Part shown: piece after piece, positions 1 through 8,000 of the stretch | How positions within the stretch are numbered: position 1 is the stretch's first letter | Layout of the letters: each line of letters opens with the position of its first letter | Assembly (NCBI GenBank): GCA_947378095.1 | Contig: CANCIL010000007.1 | Coordinates: 1-39,168, forward strand | Length of the DNA: 39,168 bases | Source: Betaproteobacteria bacterium | Lineage (GTDB): Bacteria > Pseudomonadota > Gammaproteobacteria > Burkholderiales > Burkholderiaceae | Direction of reading: 5' to 3' | The notes under the pieces: model-generated | Databases searched by the model: none | The model's input: only the letters and a program-made list of their open reading frames with translations | What the model was told of the DNA's origin: nothing | Position numbers and translations under genes: made by a program

Positions 1-13
1 TTTTATCTTTTTT

Positions 14-727
14 TTATTTTTCTTTTGTGCTTGAGAATTGCCCTGAACCAAATAGGTTTTCCCATCGCTCCCCGGTAGGCTTAGTGCCGGATCGATCTAC
101 TTTTTCCGCCAAGACTGCTAAACCTCTTTGTACAGCTGGACGAACGCGCACGTCCGAATACCACCTTTGAATATTGGGCCAATCATTCAAATCCTGTCCT
201 TGCCACTTATAAGCCCGAAGCCATGGATAAATCGCAATATCAGCAATTGAGTATTCCTCTCCAGCAAAGTATTTTGCTTGCCCTAATCGTCGATTCATCA
301 CACCATATAGACGGCTAGCTTCTTTCGTATAGCGATCAATAGCATAAGGTAATTGTTCAGGCGCATATTTTCTGAAATGATGTGCTTGCCCCAGCATCGG
401 CCCCATACTGCCCATTTGAAACATTAACCACTGGAGCACAGAGTAATATTTTTCTGGATCTGAAGGTAATAAACTACTTTTGGCCTTATCGGCCAAATAC
501 ATCAGAATTGCACCAGACTCAAAAATTGCATAAGGAATCCCTGATGGACCCTCTTCATCCACAATTGCGGGTATCTTGTTATTAGGCGAAATTGTAAGAA
601 ATGACTCAGCAAATTGATCTCCCTTTCCAATATGAACTGGCATAACCTTATAAGGCATCTCCAATTCCTCCAACATGATGGAAACCTTATATGCGTTTGG
701 TGTTGTCCAAAAGTAGAGCTGGATCAT
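14..727 (-). CDS. Glutathione S-transferase family protein (Ure2p/YfcG-like)
   Basis: A 237-residue cytosolic protein of the GST fold. The N-terminal thioredoxin-like domain (about 1-85) starts with the TTPNAYKV motif (8-15), typical of the Ure2p/YfcG/YghU branch. It has the cis-proline segment NKIPAIVD (Pro53) and the glutathione gamma-glutamyl binding pair ESGAIL (Glu70-Ser71). An all-helical C-terminal domain follows (about 90-215). Known members conjugate glutathione or act as disulfide-bond reductases; the substrate here cannot be read. The gene diverges from the LysR-type regulator at 878, so the regulator may control it and the GST may serve the catabolic cluster on the other side. That link is inference. 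The ATG at 727 is the natural start. Confidence 0.9.
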   Translation of the reverse strand: MIQLYFWTTPNAYKVSIMLEELEMPYKVMPVHIGKGDQFAESFLTISPNNKIPAIVDEEGPSGIPYAIFESGAILMYLADKAKSSLLPSDPEKYYSVLQWLMFQMGSMGPMLGQAHHFRKYAPEQLPYAIDRYTKEASRLYGVMNRRLGQAKYFAGEEYSIADIAIYPWLRAYKWQGQDLNDWPNIQRWYSDVRVRPAVQRGLAVLAEKVDRSGTKPTGERWENLFGSGQFSSTKEK

Positions 728-792
728 TTAAAAATTCATTCATGGATTGGGTTATTTGATGAAATGATCATAGGAGCATTGGTTTTTTTAGA

Positions 793-840
793 CCAATAGG
801 AGATAGCGATTGGGGTATAGTGATACGATATGGATACCCC
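793..840. promoter_or_regulatory. Two adjoining dyads, probable LysR-type operator
   Basis: The spacer between the divergent GST and lysR genes carries CCAAT (793-797) and ATTGG (809-813). This is a dyad with exactly the T-N11-A form of LysR-family boxes. It abuts a second inverted repeat, GGGGTAT (812-818) and ATACCCC (834-840). Placement 38-85 bases before the regulator's ATG fits autoregulation and control of the divergent GST gene. The GGTAT/ATACC half-sites recur before the CoA-transferase gene at 1850-1884. The symmetry is seen directly; its function is inferred. Confidence 0.5.
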
Positions 841-877
841 TTTAAACCAAAGAAATTGATATAACAAAGCAGCGTCA

Positions 878-1840
878 ATGGAATTAAGACAATTAAAGTA
901 TTTTGTACGTATTGTTGAATTAAGCAGCTTCTCAAAAGCCGCCCAAGATCTTTTTATTGCACAGCCAGCGCTTAGCAATCAAATTAGTAATTTGGAAAAA
1001 GAGCTGGATACTCAGCTATTGTCTCGAAGTGTTCGCGGAGTAACGCCAACAGAGGCTGGTAAAACCCTATATCGTCATGCTCAAGCCATAATTAGACAAA
1101 TTGAGCATCTCAAATACGAGGTAGAAAATGAGTCGGCAAATCCCAAGGGTTCTGTATCGATTGGCATACCCACTAGCGTCTCAAACGTTCTGGCTAGCCC
1201 ATTAATTGCGGCTACTCAAGAGCGCTTTCCCGAAATTAAGCTACAAATTGTAGAAAGTCTAAGCGGCCATTTAGAGGAGTTAGTTTCTAATGGCCGCATT
1301 GAGATGAGTCTATTATTTAATAGCCCGCTAACTGAAGGCATGAAATCGGAAAAGGCATCAGGGTTTACCTTGGTTAAAACCCCAATCCTTGAGGAAGAAT
1401 TGTTTTTACAAACTACCTCGATGCTGTCAAATAAGAAGGCTATTACTTTAGCTATGGCAGCCAAGTTGAACTTTGTACTCCCCGGCAAATCTAACGCCAC
1501 CCGTCAACTAATTGACCTAGCATTTGCCAAAGCAGGCATTAATCCCAAAGTCGTTACTGAGCTCGATTCACTATCTACTATCCAGGCTGTAGTTGAAGAC
1601 GGACTTGGGGCAACCATACTATCTCTATCTGCCTTTATTGGAAATCAAAAAGGCCGGAAAAGTCGAGCGTACTCTATTCAAAACGCAGACCTTAAAAGAA
1701 TTGTCTCCTTATGCACATCAAATACCGTGGCGCTTAGCACTGCTGCAAGGTGCATCGCTAATATGGTACCTGAAATTTCACACCAATTAGTCAAATCTGG
1801 ACGTTGGTCAGGATCAAAAATCATTCCATTGGACAAATGA
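878..1840 (+). CDS. LysR-type transcriptional regulator
   Basis: A 320-residue regulator of usual LTTR length. The N-terminal winged helix-turn-helix (about 1-60) has the family pattern MELRQLKYFVRIVELSSFSKAA, then AQPALSNQISNLEKEL as the recognition helix, then LLSRSVRGVTPTEAG. The periplasmic-binding-protein-like effector domain spans about 90-300. It lies between the divergent GST gene and the co-oriented CoA-transferase/sulfatase/Bug/enolase cluster, and dyads occur on both sides of it, so it is the likely local regulator of both. The effector is unknown; by context it would be a carboxylate or CoA ester from the pathway. The ATG start is clear. Confidence 0.93.
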   Translation: MELRQLKYFVRIVELSSFSKAAQDLFIAQPALSNQISNLEKELDTQLLSRSVRGVTPTEAGKTLYRHAQAIIRQIEHLKYEVENESANPKGSVSIGIPTSVSNVLASPLIAATQERFPEIKLQIVESLSGHLEELVSNGRIEMSLLFNSPLTEGMKSEKASGFTLVKTPILEEELFLQTTSMLSNKKAITLAMAAKLNFVLPGKSNATRQLIDLAFAKAGINPKVVTELDSLSTIQAVVEDGLGATILSLSAFIGNQKGRKSRAYSIQNADLKRIVSLCTSNTVALSTAARCIANMVPEISHQLVKSGRWSGSKIIPLDK

Positions 1841-1849
1841 TTATGTGAT

Positions 1850-1884
1850 TGAGGTATACCGATAATCTAAATCGATATACCTCA
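1850..1884. promoter_or_regulatory. Long inverted repeat, candidate operator before the catabolic cluster
   Basis: TGAGGTATACCGAT (1850-1863) and ATCGATATACCTCA (1871-1884) form 14-base arms with 13 pairs around a 7-base centre. The arms are AT-rich and no T-run follows, so it does not look like a terminator for lysR. It lies 48-82 bases before the CoA-transferase ATG and shares GGTAT/ATACC half-sites with the dyad in front of lysR. This makes it a good candidate site for the same regulator. Confidence 0.5.
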
Positions 1885-1931
1885 CCCCCTCGTTAGATGT
1901 ATAGACTTGAAGAACCTATTCCAAGCTCGTT

Positions 1932-3188
1932 ATGTCCAAAATTCTAGAAAATATCACCGTCCTTGATCTAACCCGTTTTTTCTCCGGACCACAAGCGACT
2001 CTTTTGCTATCCGGTATGGGCGCCAATGTCATTAAGATTGATGACCCAAAAACAGGCGATCCTTCTGCTTTTTCACCACCCTATGCAGGACCCAATGGAA
2101 TCTCATTTCATAAACAAACAGAATCTGATCTTGGATTGGCCTATTTAAAAAGAGCACGTGGAAAAAAATCAATTAACTTAGATTTAAAAAATCCTGAAGG
2201 GCATGCCATTTTTCTGCAGTTAGTTAAGCATGCAGATGTAGTAATGGACAACTTTAGCGCCGGCGTTGCATCACGTCTTAAGGTGGATTATTCAAGCCTA
2301 TGCAAAGCAAACCCCTCTATTATTTACTGCTCTTTGACCGGGTATGGTTCTACAGGCCCCGACAAGAGTCTCAAAGCATATGACCTAATGGTTCAAGCAG
2401 CAGCAGGATTAATGAGCGTTACTGGGGCAAATGATTCGCCGCCCATCAAAACAGGATCCCCAATCTCAGATGCAATTTCTGGTGCTTATGCGGCCATGGG
2501 TATTTTAGGCGCTTTATTTCATAAACAACGGACAGGAGAGGGTCAAGAGATTGATATTTCCATGGCTGATTGTTTATTCTCCATGATTTTTGATGAGCCT
2601 TTTGATTGCTATGACCAACTTGGTATTCCACAAAGACAAGGTAATCGTATTATGCGATTTTCGCCATTCAATGTTTATGAAACATTGAATGGATGGATAG
2701 CTATTGGCGCAGCTACTAACAATGACTGGGCTGCACTATTAAATGTTCTTGGCAAAACAGATTTATTAAGTGATCCTAACATGATGAATGTAGGCTGGAG
2801 AATTCAAAATAACGAAAAAATTGATAACATCATTTCTTATTGGACAAAACAGGAAACTACAAGTAGCGCTCTTGAAAAATTAAACTCAAAGAGTATTCCT
2901 TGTGCACCAGTTCGTACGATGGAAGAAGCAATCAAATCAAAGCAATTACAAGCAAGAAAAATGGTTTCTTCCTTGCTTAATCCACTTACGAATACCACCG
3001 TAAGTGCATCTGGCCCAGGTTTTCCAATTAAGTTTAGTAAAACTCCCGCTCATTATGATGCTCCCTCACCAATTCCTGGAGAGCATACTGAAGATATTTT
3101 GGAATCACTTACCAACCTCACTAAAGATGATCTTTTAGAGCTTATTAAAAAGGGAATAATTGGTAATTACAATTCCCTTAAGCGATAG
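1932..3188 (+). CDS. Class III CoA-transferase (CaiB/BaiF/Frc family)
   Basis: A 418-residue protein spanning the whole family III fold. It begins ILENITVLDLTRFFSGPQAT, the family's usual opening, followed by the CoA-binding region (RARGKKSINLDLKNPEG, 75-90). The segment YDLMVQAAAGLMSVTG (150-165) and the likely catalytic Asp180 in GSPISDAISGAY are present. Such enzymes move CoA between carboxylic acids such as oxalate/formate, carnitine, succinate/mesaconate or itaconate, through aspartyl-CoA thioester intermediates. The acyl acceptor cannot be predicted. It is the first gene of the cluster and sits behind a strong inverted repeat. Base composition is AT-rich compared with the housekeeping block further on. 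No formyl-CoA or oxalyl-CoA decarboxylase is adjacent, which argues against oxalate metabolism. Confidence 0.93.
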   Translation: MSKILENITVLDLTRFFSGPQATLLLSGMGANVIKIDDPKTGDPSAFSPPYAGPNGISFHKQTESDLGLAYLKRARGKKSINLDLKNPEGHAIFLQLVKHADVVMDNFSAGVASRLKVDYSSLCKANPSIIYCSLTGYGSTGPDKSLKAYDLMVQAAAGLMSVTGANDSPPIKTGSPISDAISGAYAAMGILGALFHKQRTGEGQEIDISMADCLFSMIFDEPFDCYDQLGIPQRQGNRIMRFSPFNVYETLNGWIAIGAATNNDWAALLNVLGKTDLLSDPNMMNVGWRIQNNEKIDNIISYWTKQETTSSALEKLNSKSIPCAPVRTMEEAIKSKQLQARKMVSSLLNPLTNTTVSASGPGFPIKFSKTPAHYDAPSPIPGEHTEDILESLTNLTKDDLLELIKKGIIGNYNSLKR

Positions 3189-3274
3189 CTATAAACTTAC
3201 CCGAACTACTCTAGTAAAAAAATATTAAATAAGAAATATTTCATAAAACTCTTTAATTTTAAAAGTTAAAATCT

Positions 3275-4732
3275 ATGGCAAATAATTTTCTCGTCATCAT
3301 GTCTGATGAACATAATCCCAAAGTCCTTGGAAACTCTGGTCATCCTATTATTCAAACACCAAACTTAGATGCCCTTGCCAACAGAGGCACAGTCTTCGAG
3401 CATACCTATACAACCAGTCCAGTCTGCATTCCTGCTCGAGCGGGATTTGCGACTGGGAAATATATCAATCAAATTGGCTTTTGGGATAATGCTGATGCCT
3501 ATGATGGCTCCATACCATCATGGCACCACATTATTAGAGATCAAGGATTTAATGTCACTTCAATTGGAAAACTACATTTTCGGGAATACGATGAAGATCA
3601 TGGTTTTACAGAAGAGCAAATTCCAATGCATATTCTCAAGGGCAAAGGAGATCTACTTGGGCTTGTACGCGACGATCTACCAAAACGTGGTGGCTCTAAA
3701 AAGATGGCTGCATTAGCAGGGCCTGGAGAATCTCAATACACGTTCTATGACAAGGAAATTTGTTCAAAAGCACAAATCTGGCTTCACGAGCAAGCAACTA
3801 AAGAAAGGGCTGTAGATAAGCCTTGGGTTCTATTTGTTTCGTTTGTTGCCCCCCATTTTCCACTTACTGCCCCACCAGAACACTATTACAAATATTGGGG
3901 GAAAAAGTTACCGATGCCCTTAATGTATGCGCGTGAGGAAAGACCAAACCACCCGTATTTGGAAGACTACAGAAATTCATTTTGCTACGATGACTACTTC
4001 GAAAATGAAGATCAGGTTAAGCGCGCACTTTGCGGCTACTTTGGTTTAGTGTCATATCTAGACGAGAATATAGGAAAGATCCTTGCAACTTTACAAGATC
4101 TAGGATTTTCCGAAAATACCAACGTCATTTATACAAGCGATCATGGAGATAACTTGGGTGCGCGTGGTCTTTGGGGCAAATCAACAATGTTTGAAGAAAT
4201 TGCAGGTGTGCCTTTAATCATGGCTGGGCCTGATGTTCCCAAGGGGGTTAGGATTGATACCCCAGCAAGTCATGTTGATTGCTTCCCAACTATTCTGGAA
4301 GGAATTGGTATTGATTTTGACTCTGTTAAGGATGGTCACCTAGGTGTTTCTTTATTCGATCTCGCCAATGGATATAAACCAGACAGAACAGTTCTTTCTG
4401 AATATCACGGAATGGGCTCTACGACAGGGGCATATGCGATTCGTAATGGAAAATGGAAGTATGTATATTACGCAAAGTATCCCGCACAATTATTTGATCT
4501 TAATCTTGACCCAAATGAAACAAATGATCTAGGACAAGATCCGGCATTCAAAAATATTCTCGCAGAATGTCACTTAAAACTTCTCAGCGTCTGCGATCCA
4601 GATATAACAGATAAAACAGCTAAGGCCAGACAGGCTGAAAATTTAGCGGCTAATGGAGGACGTGAAGCTGTAATTGCACGTGGAGATATTGGATTTACTC
4701 CTGCGCCTGGTGCCGCCGCTGATTTTCTGTAA
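3275..4732 (+). CDS. Type I (formylglycine) sulfatase
   Basis: A 485-residue alkaline-phosphatase-superfamily hydrolase. The sulfatase signature CxPxR is intact at Cys51-Ile-Pro-Ala-Arg55, where the Cys is converted to formylglycine. Other active-site elements are SDEHN (Asp11) for metal binding, GKLHF (Lys-x-His), TSDHGD with its Asp-His metal pair, and WGKSTMFEE with a catalytic Lys. The C-terminal LFDLNLDPNETNDL segment is typical of the family. There is no signal peptide, so it is probably cytosolic, like choline sulfatase and phosphonate monoester hydrolase, which it resembles in the TSPVCIPARAGF region. It would remove sulfate from an imported ester; the substrate is unknown. The maturase (FGE or anSME) is not in the window. 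The AT-rich leader (3189-3274) has no obvious Shine-Dalgarno. Confidence 0.92.
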   Translation: MANNFLVIMSDEHNPKVLGNSGHPIIQTPNLDALANRGTVFEHTYTTSPVCIPARAGFATGKYINQIGFWDNADAYDGSIPSWHHIIRDQGFNVTSIGKLHFREYDEDHGFTEEQIPMHILKGKGDLLGLVRDDLPKRGGSKKMAALAGPGESQYTFYDKEICSKAQIWLHEQATKERAVDKPWVLFVSFVAPHFPLTAPPEHYYKYWGKKLPMPLMYAREERPNHPYLEDYRNSFCYDDYFENEDQVKRALCGYFGLVSYLDENIGKILATLQDLGFSENTNVIYTSDHGDNLGARGLWGKSTMFEEIAGVPLIMAGPDVPKGVRIDTPASHVDCFPTILEGIGIDFDSVKDGHLGVSLFDLANGYKPDRTVLSEYHGMGSTTGAYAIRNGKWKYVYYAKYPAQLFDLNLDPNETNDLGQDPAFKNILAECHLKLLSVCDPDITDKTAKARQAENLAANGGREAVIARGDIGFTPAPGAAADFL

Positions 4733-4757
4733 TAAAAAAATAATTGGGAGAAAAGAT

Positions 4758-5741
4758 ATGAGAATGATTGCCGTGGTTAAATTTATAGCCATTTTTATAT
4801 CTAGTCTGTTAATTCTTAATACTGCATTTGGTGCATCTTGGCCCGATAAACCGATAAAGATTATTGTTCCTTATCCACCTGGGGGTGGCGTGGATGCAGT
4901 AGCAAGGACCTATGCCCAAAGACTAGGTGAGATGCTAAATGTTAACGTAATCGTGGAGAATAAATCTGGAGCTTCAGGTGCAATCGGTGCTGATTTTGTA
5001 GCAAAGAGTACGCCTGACGGCTATACCTTTTTAATCGCCTCACCAGCTGAGGTTGTTGTTGGCCCCATCGCAGGACAAAAAGTTCCATACAATCCAAAAA
5101 CTGACTTGACGCCAATCTCGCTTATTGGCGAAACCCCCTTAGTGATAGCAGCTCACCCAGGCGTTCCAGCAAAAAATATTTCCGAATTTATTGCTTTAGC
5201 TAAAGTAAACCCTGGCAAATACTCATATGGAACACCTGGCAATGGAAGCTCAATGCAGTTTGCAGGTGAATCTTTAAATGCAATAGCAGGTCTAGATGTC
5301 TTACATATTCCCTACAAAGGGGCTGCGCCAGCATTAGCTGATGCCTTGGGTGGTCAAATTCCAATAGCGATCGTAGGCATGCCTCCTACTATTGCTCATG
5401 CGAAGACCGGAAAAATAACCATACTAGCTGTAACCAGTGAAAAGCGTTCATCAGCAATGCCTGACGTAATGGCTGTTGCAGAATTGCCAGGAATGAAAGC
5501 ATATCGCTTTACTAATTGGATGGGACTTTTTGCACCCTCTAAAACACCTTCAGATGTTCTTAGCAAACTTGCAATCAGTACAGCCAAAATAGTCCGTGAA
5601 CCATTAATTCGAGAAAAGTTACTTTCTTTAGGGGTTGAGCCTATTGGGAATTCTCCAAGGGAATTCTCTGAATTCTTAAAGCAAGAATATTCAACCTACT
5701 CCAAGATTGCTGGAGAGCGAAATATTAAAGCGAGCGACTAA
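4758..5741 (+). CDS. Bug-family (TctC) periplasmic solute-binding receptor 1
   Basis: The open frame extends upstream to 4674, but the likely start is the ATG at 4758 behind GGGAGAA (4746-4752), giving 327 residues and a clean Sec signal peptide (cleavage near AFGA-SWPD). The mature protein opens SWPDKPIKIIVPYPPGGGVDAVAR, the hallmark of Bug/TctC receptors, and keeps the NKSGASGAIGADFVAKS and IPYKGAAPALADALGG segments. Bug receptors bind carboxylates for tripartite tricarboxylate transporters. No TctA/TctB membrane partners are in the window, so it is an orphan receptor here. It follows the sulfatase by 25 bases and probably shares its transcript. Its ligand is probably a substrate of the neighbouring enzymes. 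Confidence 0.93.
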   Translation: MRMIAVVKFIAIFISSLLILNTAFGASWPDKPIKIIVPYPPGGGVDAVARTYAQRLGEMLNVNVIVENKSGASGAIGADFVAKSTPDGYTFLIASPAEVVVGPIAGQKVPYNPKTDLTPISLIGETPLVIAAHPGVPAKNISEFIALAKVNPGKYSYGTPGNGSSMQFAGESLNAIAGLDVLHIPYKGAAPALADALGGQIPIAIVGMPPTIAHAKTGKITILAVTSEKRSSAMPDVMAVAELPGMKAYRFTNWMGLFAPSKTPSDVLSKLAISTAKIVREPLIREKLLSLGVEPIGNSPREFSEFLKQEYSTYSKIAGERNIKASD

Positions 5742-5755
5742 GTGTTAAGAATTAT

Positions 5756-5769
5756 GCTTTTGAAAGCAC
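5756..5769 (+). terminator. Weak hairpin after Bug receptor 1
   Basis: TGCTTT-TG-AAAGCA forms a short perfect stem 14 bases after the Bug gene, followed by CCC and only four T residues. It may attenuate transcription before the enolase-superfamily gene, but the loop is very small and the T-run poor. Confidence 0.2.
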
Positions 5770-5850
5770 CCTTTTCAATAGATCAGCCACCTCTTAATTA
5801 CCACTCACCCATTCCCAAGAAATCATTTGGCTATTTAGCTATTATTTGGC

Positions 5851-6999
5851 GTGGACATTAAATTCGACATCAAACCCATTCGCATCAAAAAGGCTGAGGC
5901 AAGCGTTTATCGCATTCCTATTGAGGAGCCTGTACAAACTTCCTTTGGCGTGATGCATGACAGACCTGCTGTTGTAGTCATGCTCGAGGACAGCGACGGT
6001 GTGATTGCCTGGGGTGAAGTTTGGTGTAACTTTCCCTCAGTTGGAGCAGAGCATCGTGCAAGACTCTTTAACTCCACCGTAGCACCAATTTTGCTAGAAC
6101 AAGAGTGGGAATCTCCACAAGCTTGCTTTAATACTCTTTCTTCGCGACTCCACATATTAGGAATTCAATGTGGTGAACCCGGTAGCGTTGCACAAGTTAT
6201 TGCTGGTGCAGATATTGCCATGTGGGATCTCGTTGGCAAAAAATCGGGGCAAGCTCTTTGGAAACTATTTGGTGGCAGTCCTCTTATTTCTACTTACGCT
6301 TCCGGCTTAAGCCCTACTAAACCAGAGCTCCTAGCTCAACAAAAATGGGATGAAGGCTATTGCGCCTTTAAGCTGAAGGTTGGCTTTGGTGAAGAACGGG
6401 ATTTCCAGAATTTAGCATCCCTCAGAAATCTCTTTGGCAATGACATCAAGATCATGGTGGATGCCAACCAAGCATGGCGCCCAGAAAATGCTGCCCAATA
6501 TATAGCGAAGCTATCGTCATTAAATCCATTCTGGATAGAGGAGCCACTGCCTGCGGACTCATCTATACAGGATTGGAAAACTCTAGCCAATGCCATATCC
6601 CCAATGCAACTGGCGGCTGGTGAAAATATGCGTGGGCATAGTCAATTCCATGAAGCGATTGATAGTGGCGCGTTTGGCGTTATCCAGCCTGATCTGGGTA
6701 AATGGGGAGGATTTAGCGGATGCATTCCAGTTGCTCGCTACGCTATTCAGCATCAAAAACTATTCTGCCCACACTGGCTTGGTGGTGGCATTGGATTAAT
6801 GGCCTCGATGCACCTTAAAGCCGCAGTAGGAGGCCCAGGATTTGTAGAGGTTGACTCCAACCCAAACCCCTTAAGAGAATTACTCGCTCACCCTCTTCCG
6901 AAAGTAAGCAATGGTGAAGTATGCTTAAGCGATCAACCTGGACTCGGAATAGAGCCTGATCTTGCAGCACTAAAACCATTTTTAATTAACATCCTTTAA
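5851..6999 (+). CDS. Mandelate racemase/muconate lactonizing-type enolase-superfamily enzyme
   Basis: A 382-residue two-domain enzyme with an N-terminal capping domain (about 12-140) and a (beta/alpha)7-beta barrel. It has Lys174-x-Lys176 on the second barrel strand, metal ligands Asp204 (DANQAW), Glu230 (WIEEPL) and Glu258 (AAGENM), and the Asp281 (IQPDLGKWGG) / His308 (CPHWLGGG) dyad. KxK plus a His-Asp dyad defines the mandelate racemase subgroup, which includes acid-sugar dehydratases and racemases. The reaction is therefore proton abstraction next to a carboxylate; substrate unknown. The only usable start in frame is GTG at 5851, because a stop lies 13 bases upstream, and the ribosome binding site is poor. 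It lies between two Bug receptor genes. Confidence 0.93.
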   Translation: MDIKFDIKPIRIKKAEASVYRIPIEEPVQTSFGVMHDRPAVVVMLEDSDGVIAWGEVWCNFPSVGAEHRARLFNSTVAPILLEQEWESPQACFNTLSSRLHILGIQCGEPGSVAQVIAGADIAMWDLVGKKSGQALWKLFGGSPLISTYASGLSPTKPELLAQQKWDEGYCAFKLKVGFGEERDFQNLASLRNLFGNDIKIMVDANQAWRPENAAQYIAKLSSLNPFWIEEPLPADSSIQDWKTLANAISPMQLAAGENMRGHSQFHEAIDSGAFGVIQPDLGKWGGFSGCIPVARYAIQHQKLFCPHWLGGGIGLMASMHLKAAVGGPGFVEVDSNPNPLRELLAHPLPKVSNGEVCLSDQPGLGIEPDLAALKPFLINIL

Positions 7000-7018
7000 T
7001 TTATTGGCACCCTCTCTC

Positions 7019-7987
7019 ATGAAAAAAATTACGCTACTCATTGGTTTATGCATTGCTACTTGCATTAGCTCATTTGCATTAGCTCAATCCTGGCCCGATA
7101 AAACGGTTAAGGTGATTGTTCCTTATGCTCCTGGAGGTGGAGTAGATCCAGTAGCCCGTTTGGTTAGTCAGAAATTAGCGGACATTTGGAAGCAATCGGT
7201 AGTCGTTGAAAATAAGGCGGGTGGAAGCGGGACGATTGGCGCAAATTTTGTAGCGCATGCTCCATCAGATGGATTAACCGTTCTCATGTCAGCAACAGCA
7301 GAAGTAGTGATTAATCAGCACTTCATGCAAAAGATGTCATACAACCCAGACGTCGATTTAAAGCCAGTCACCTTATTAGTTAAGTTGCCTTTTGTCTTGG
7401 TTACCAACCCATCTAAACCATATTCCAATGCAGCAGAGCTGATTGCCTACGCGAAGAAGAATCCAAATACAGTCACCTATGCATCTTCAGGTCCAGGAAC
7501 ACCTCAACACCTTGCCGCTGTGATGCTTGAAGAGCAAGCGGGTATTAAATTAGTCCATGTTCCCTATAAAGGCGTTGCCCCATCTGTATCCGATCTTCTG
7601 GCAGGACATGTGGATATTGGATTTGCTGGCTTACCTACCGCCCTTCCGCATATTCAGTCAGGCGCCTTGAAAGCCTTGGGCCTCTCTTCTAAATCGACTT
7701 CATCGGCTGCGCCTAATATTCCGCCACTTGCTAAAACACCAGGCCTTCAAAACTTTGATCTCACCCAATGGTTTGGGGTGTACGTTCCAAGCGGAACACC
7801 AAATGCCATTGCACAAAAGATTCAAAAAGACATTGTGGATGTTTTACGGATGCCTGAAGTAAAAGAAACTCTTGAAAAACAAGGTGCTCAGCCAGGCAAT
7901 ATGTCTATGGCTGAATTTCAAAGCTTTAGTAATAGTGAAAGTAAGAAATTTGGTGCAATTGTCAAAACAGCAAAAATTGAACCTTAA
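7019..7987 (+). CDS. Bug-family (TctC) periplasmic solute-binding receptor 2
   Basis: The ATG at 7019 gives 322 residues and a good signal peptide (MKKITLLIGLCIATCISSFA, cleavage near LAQ-SWPD). A TTG at 7004 in frame would add five residues and is less likely. The mature start SWPDKTVKVIVPYAPGGGVDPVAR and the VPYKGVAPSVSDLLAGH segment are diagnostic of Bug/TctC receptors. It is clearly similar along its length to receptor 1 (4758), so the pair probably arose by duplication and may bind related ligands. It starts 19 bases after the enolase-superfamily gene and ends the cluster, meeting azlD tail to tail with 13 bases between them. No TTT membrane components are nearby. Confidence 0.93.
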   Translation: MKKITLLIGLCIATCISSFALAQSWPDKTVKVIVPYAPGGGVDPVARLVSQKLADIWKQSVVVENKAGGSGTIGANFVAHAPSDGLTVLMSATAEVVINQHFMQKMSYNPDVDLKPVTLLVKLPFVLVTNPSKPYSNAAELIAYAKKNPNTVTYASSGPGTPQHLAAVMLEEQAGIKLVHVPYKGVAPSVSDLLAGHVDIGFAGLPTALPHIQSGALKALGLSSKSTSSAAPNIPPLAKTPGLQNFDLTQWFGVYVPSGTPNAIAQKIQKDIVDVLRMPEVKETLEKQGAQPGNMSMAEFQSFSNSESKKFGAIVKTAKIEP

Positions 7988-8000
7988 GCAAACGCATTCT

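Noticed and set aside
736-978. Minus-strand open frame of 80 residues across the lysR start
   Set aside because: It overlaps the operator region and the real lysR gene, has no family pattern and no good ribosome binding site.
1850-1884. Inverted repeat as a terminator for lysR
   Set aside because: It is AT-rich and not followed by a T-run, and it sits where an operator for the next gene is expected.
4674-4757. Upstream extension of Bug receptor 1
   Set aside because: It lies inside the sulfatase 3' end, and the signal peptide and ribosome binding site place the start at 4758.
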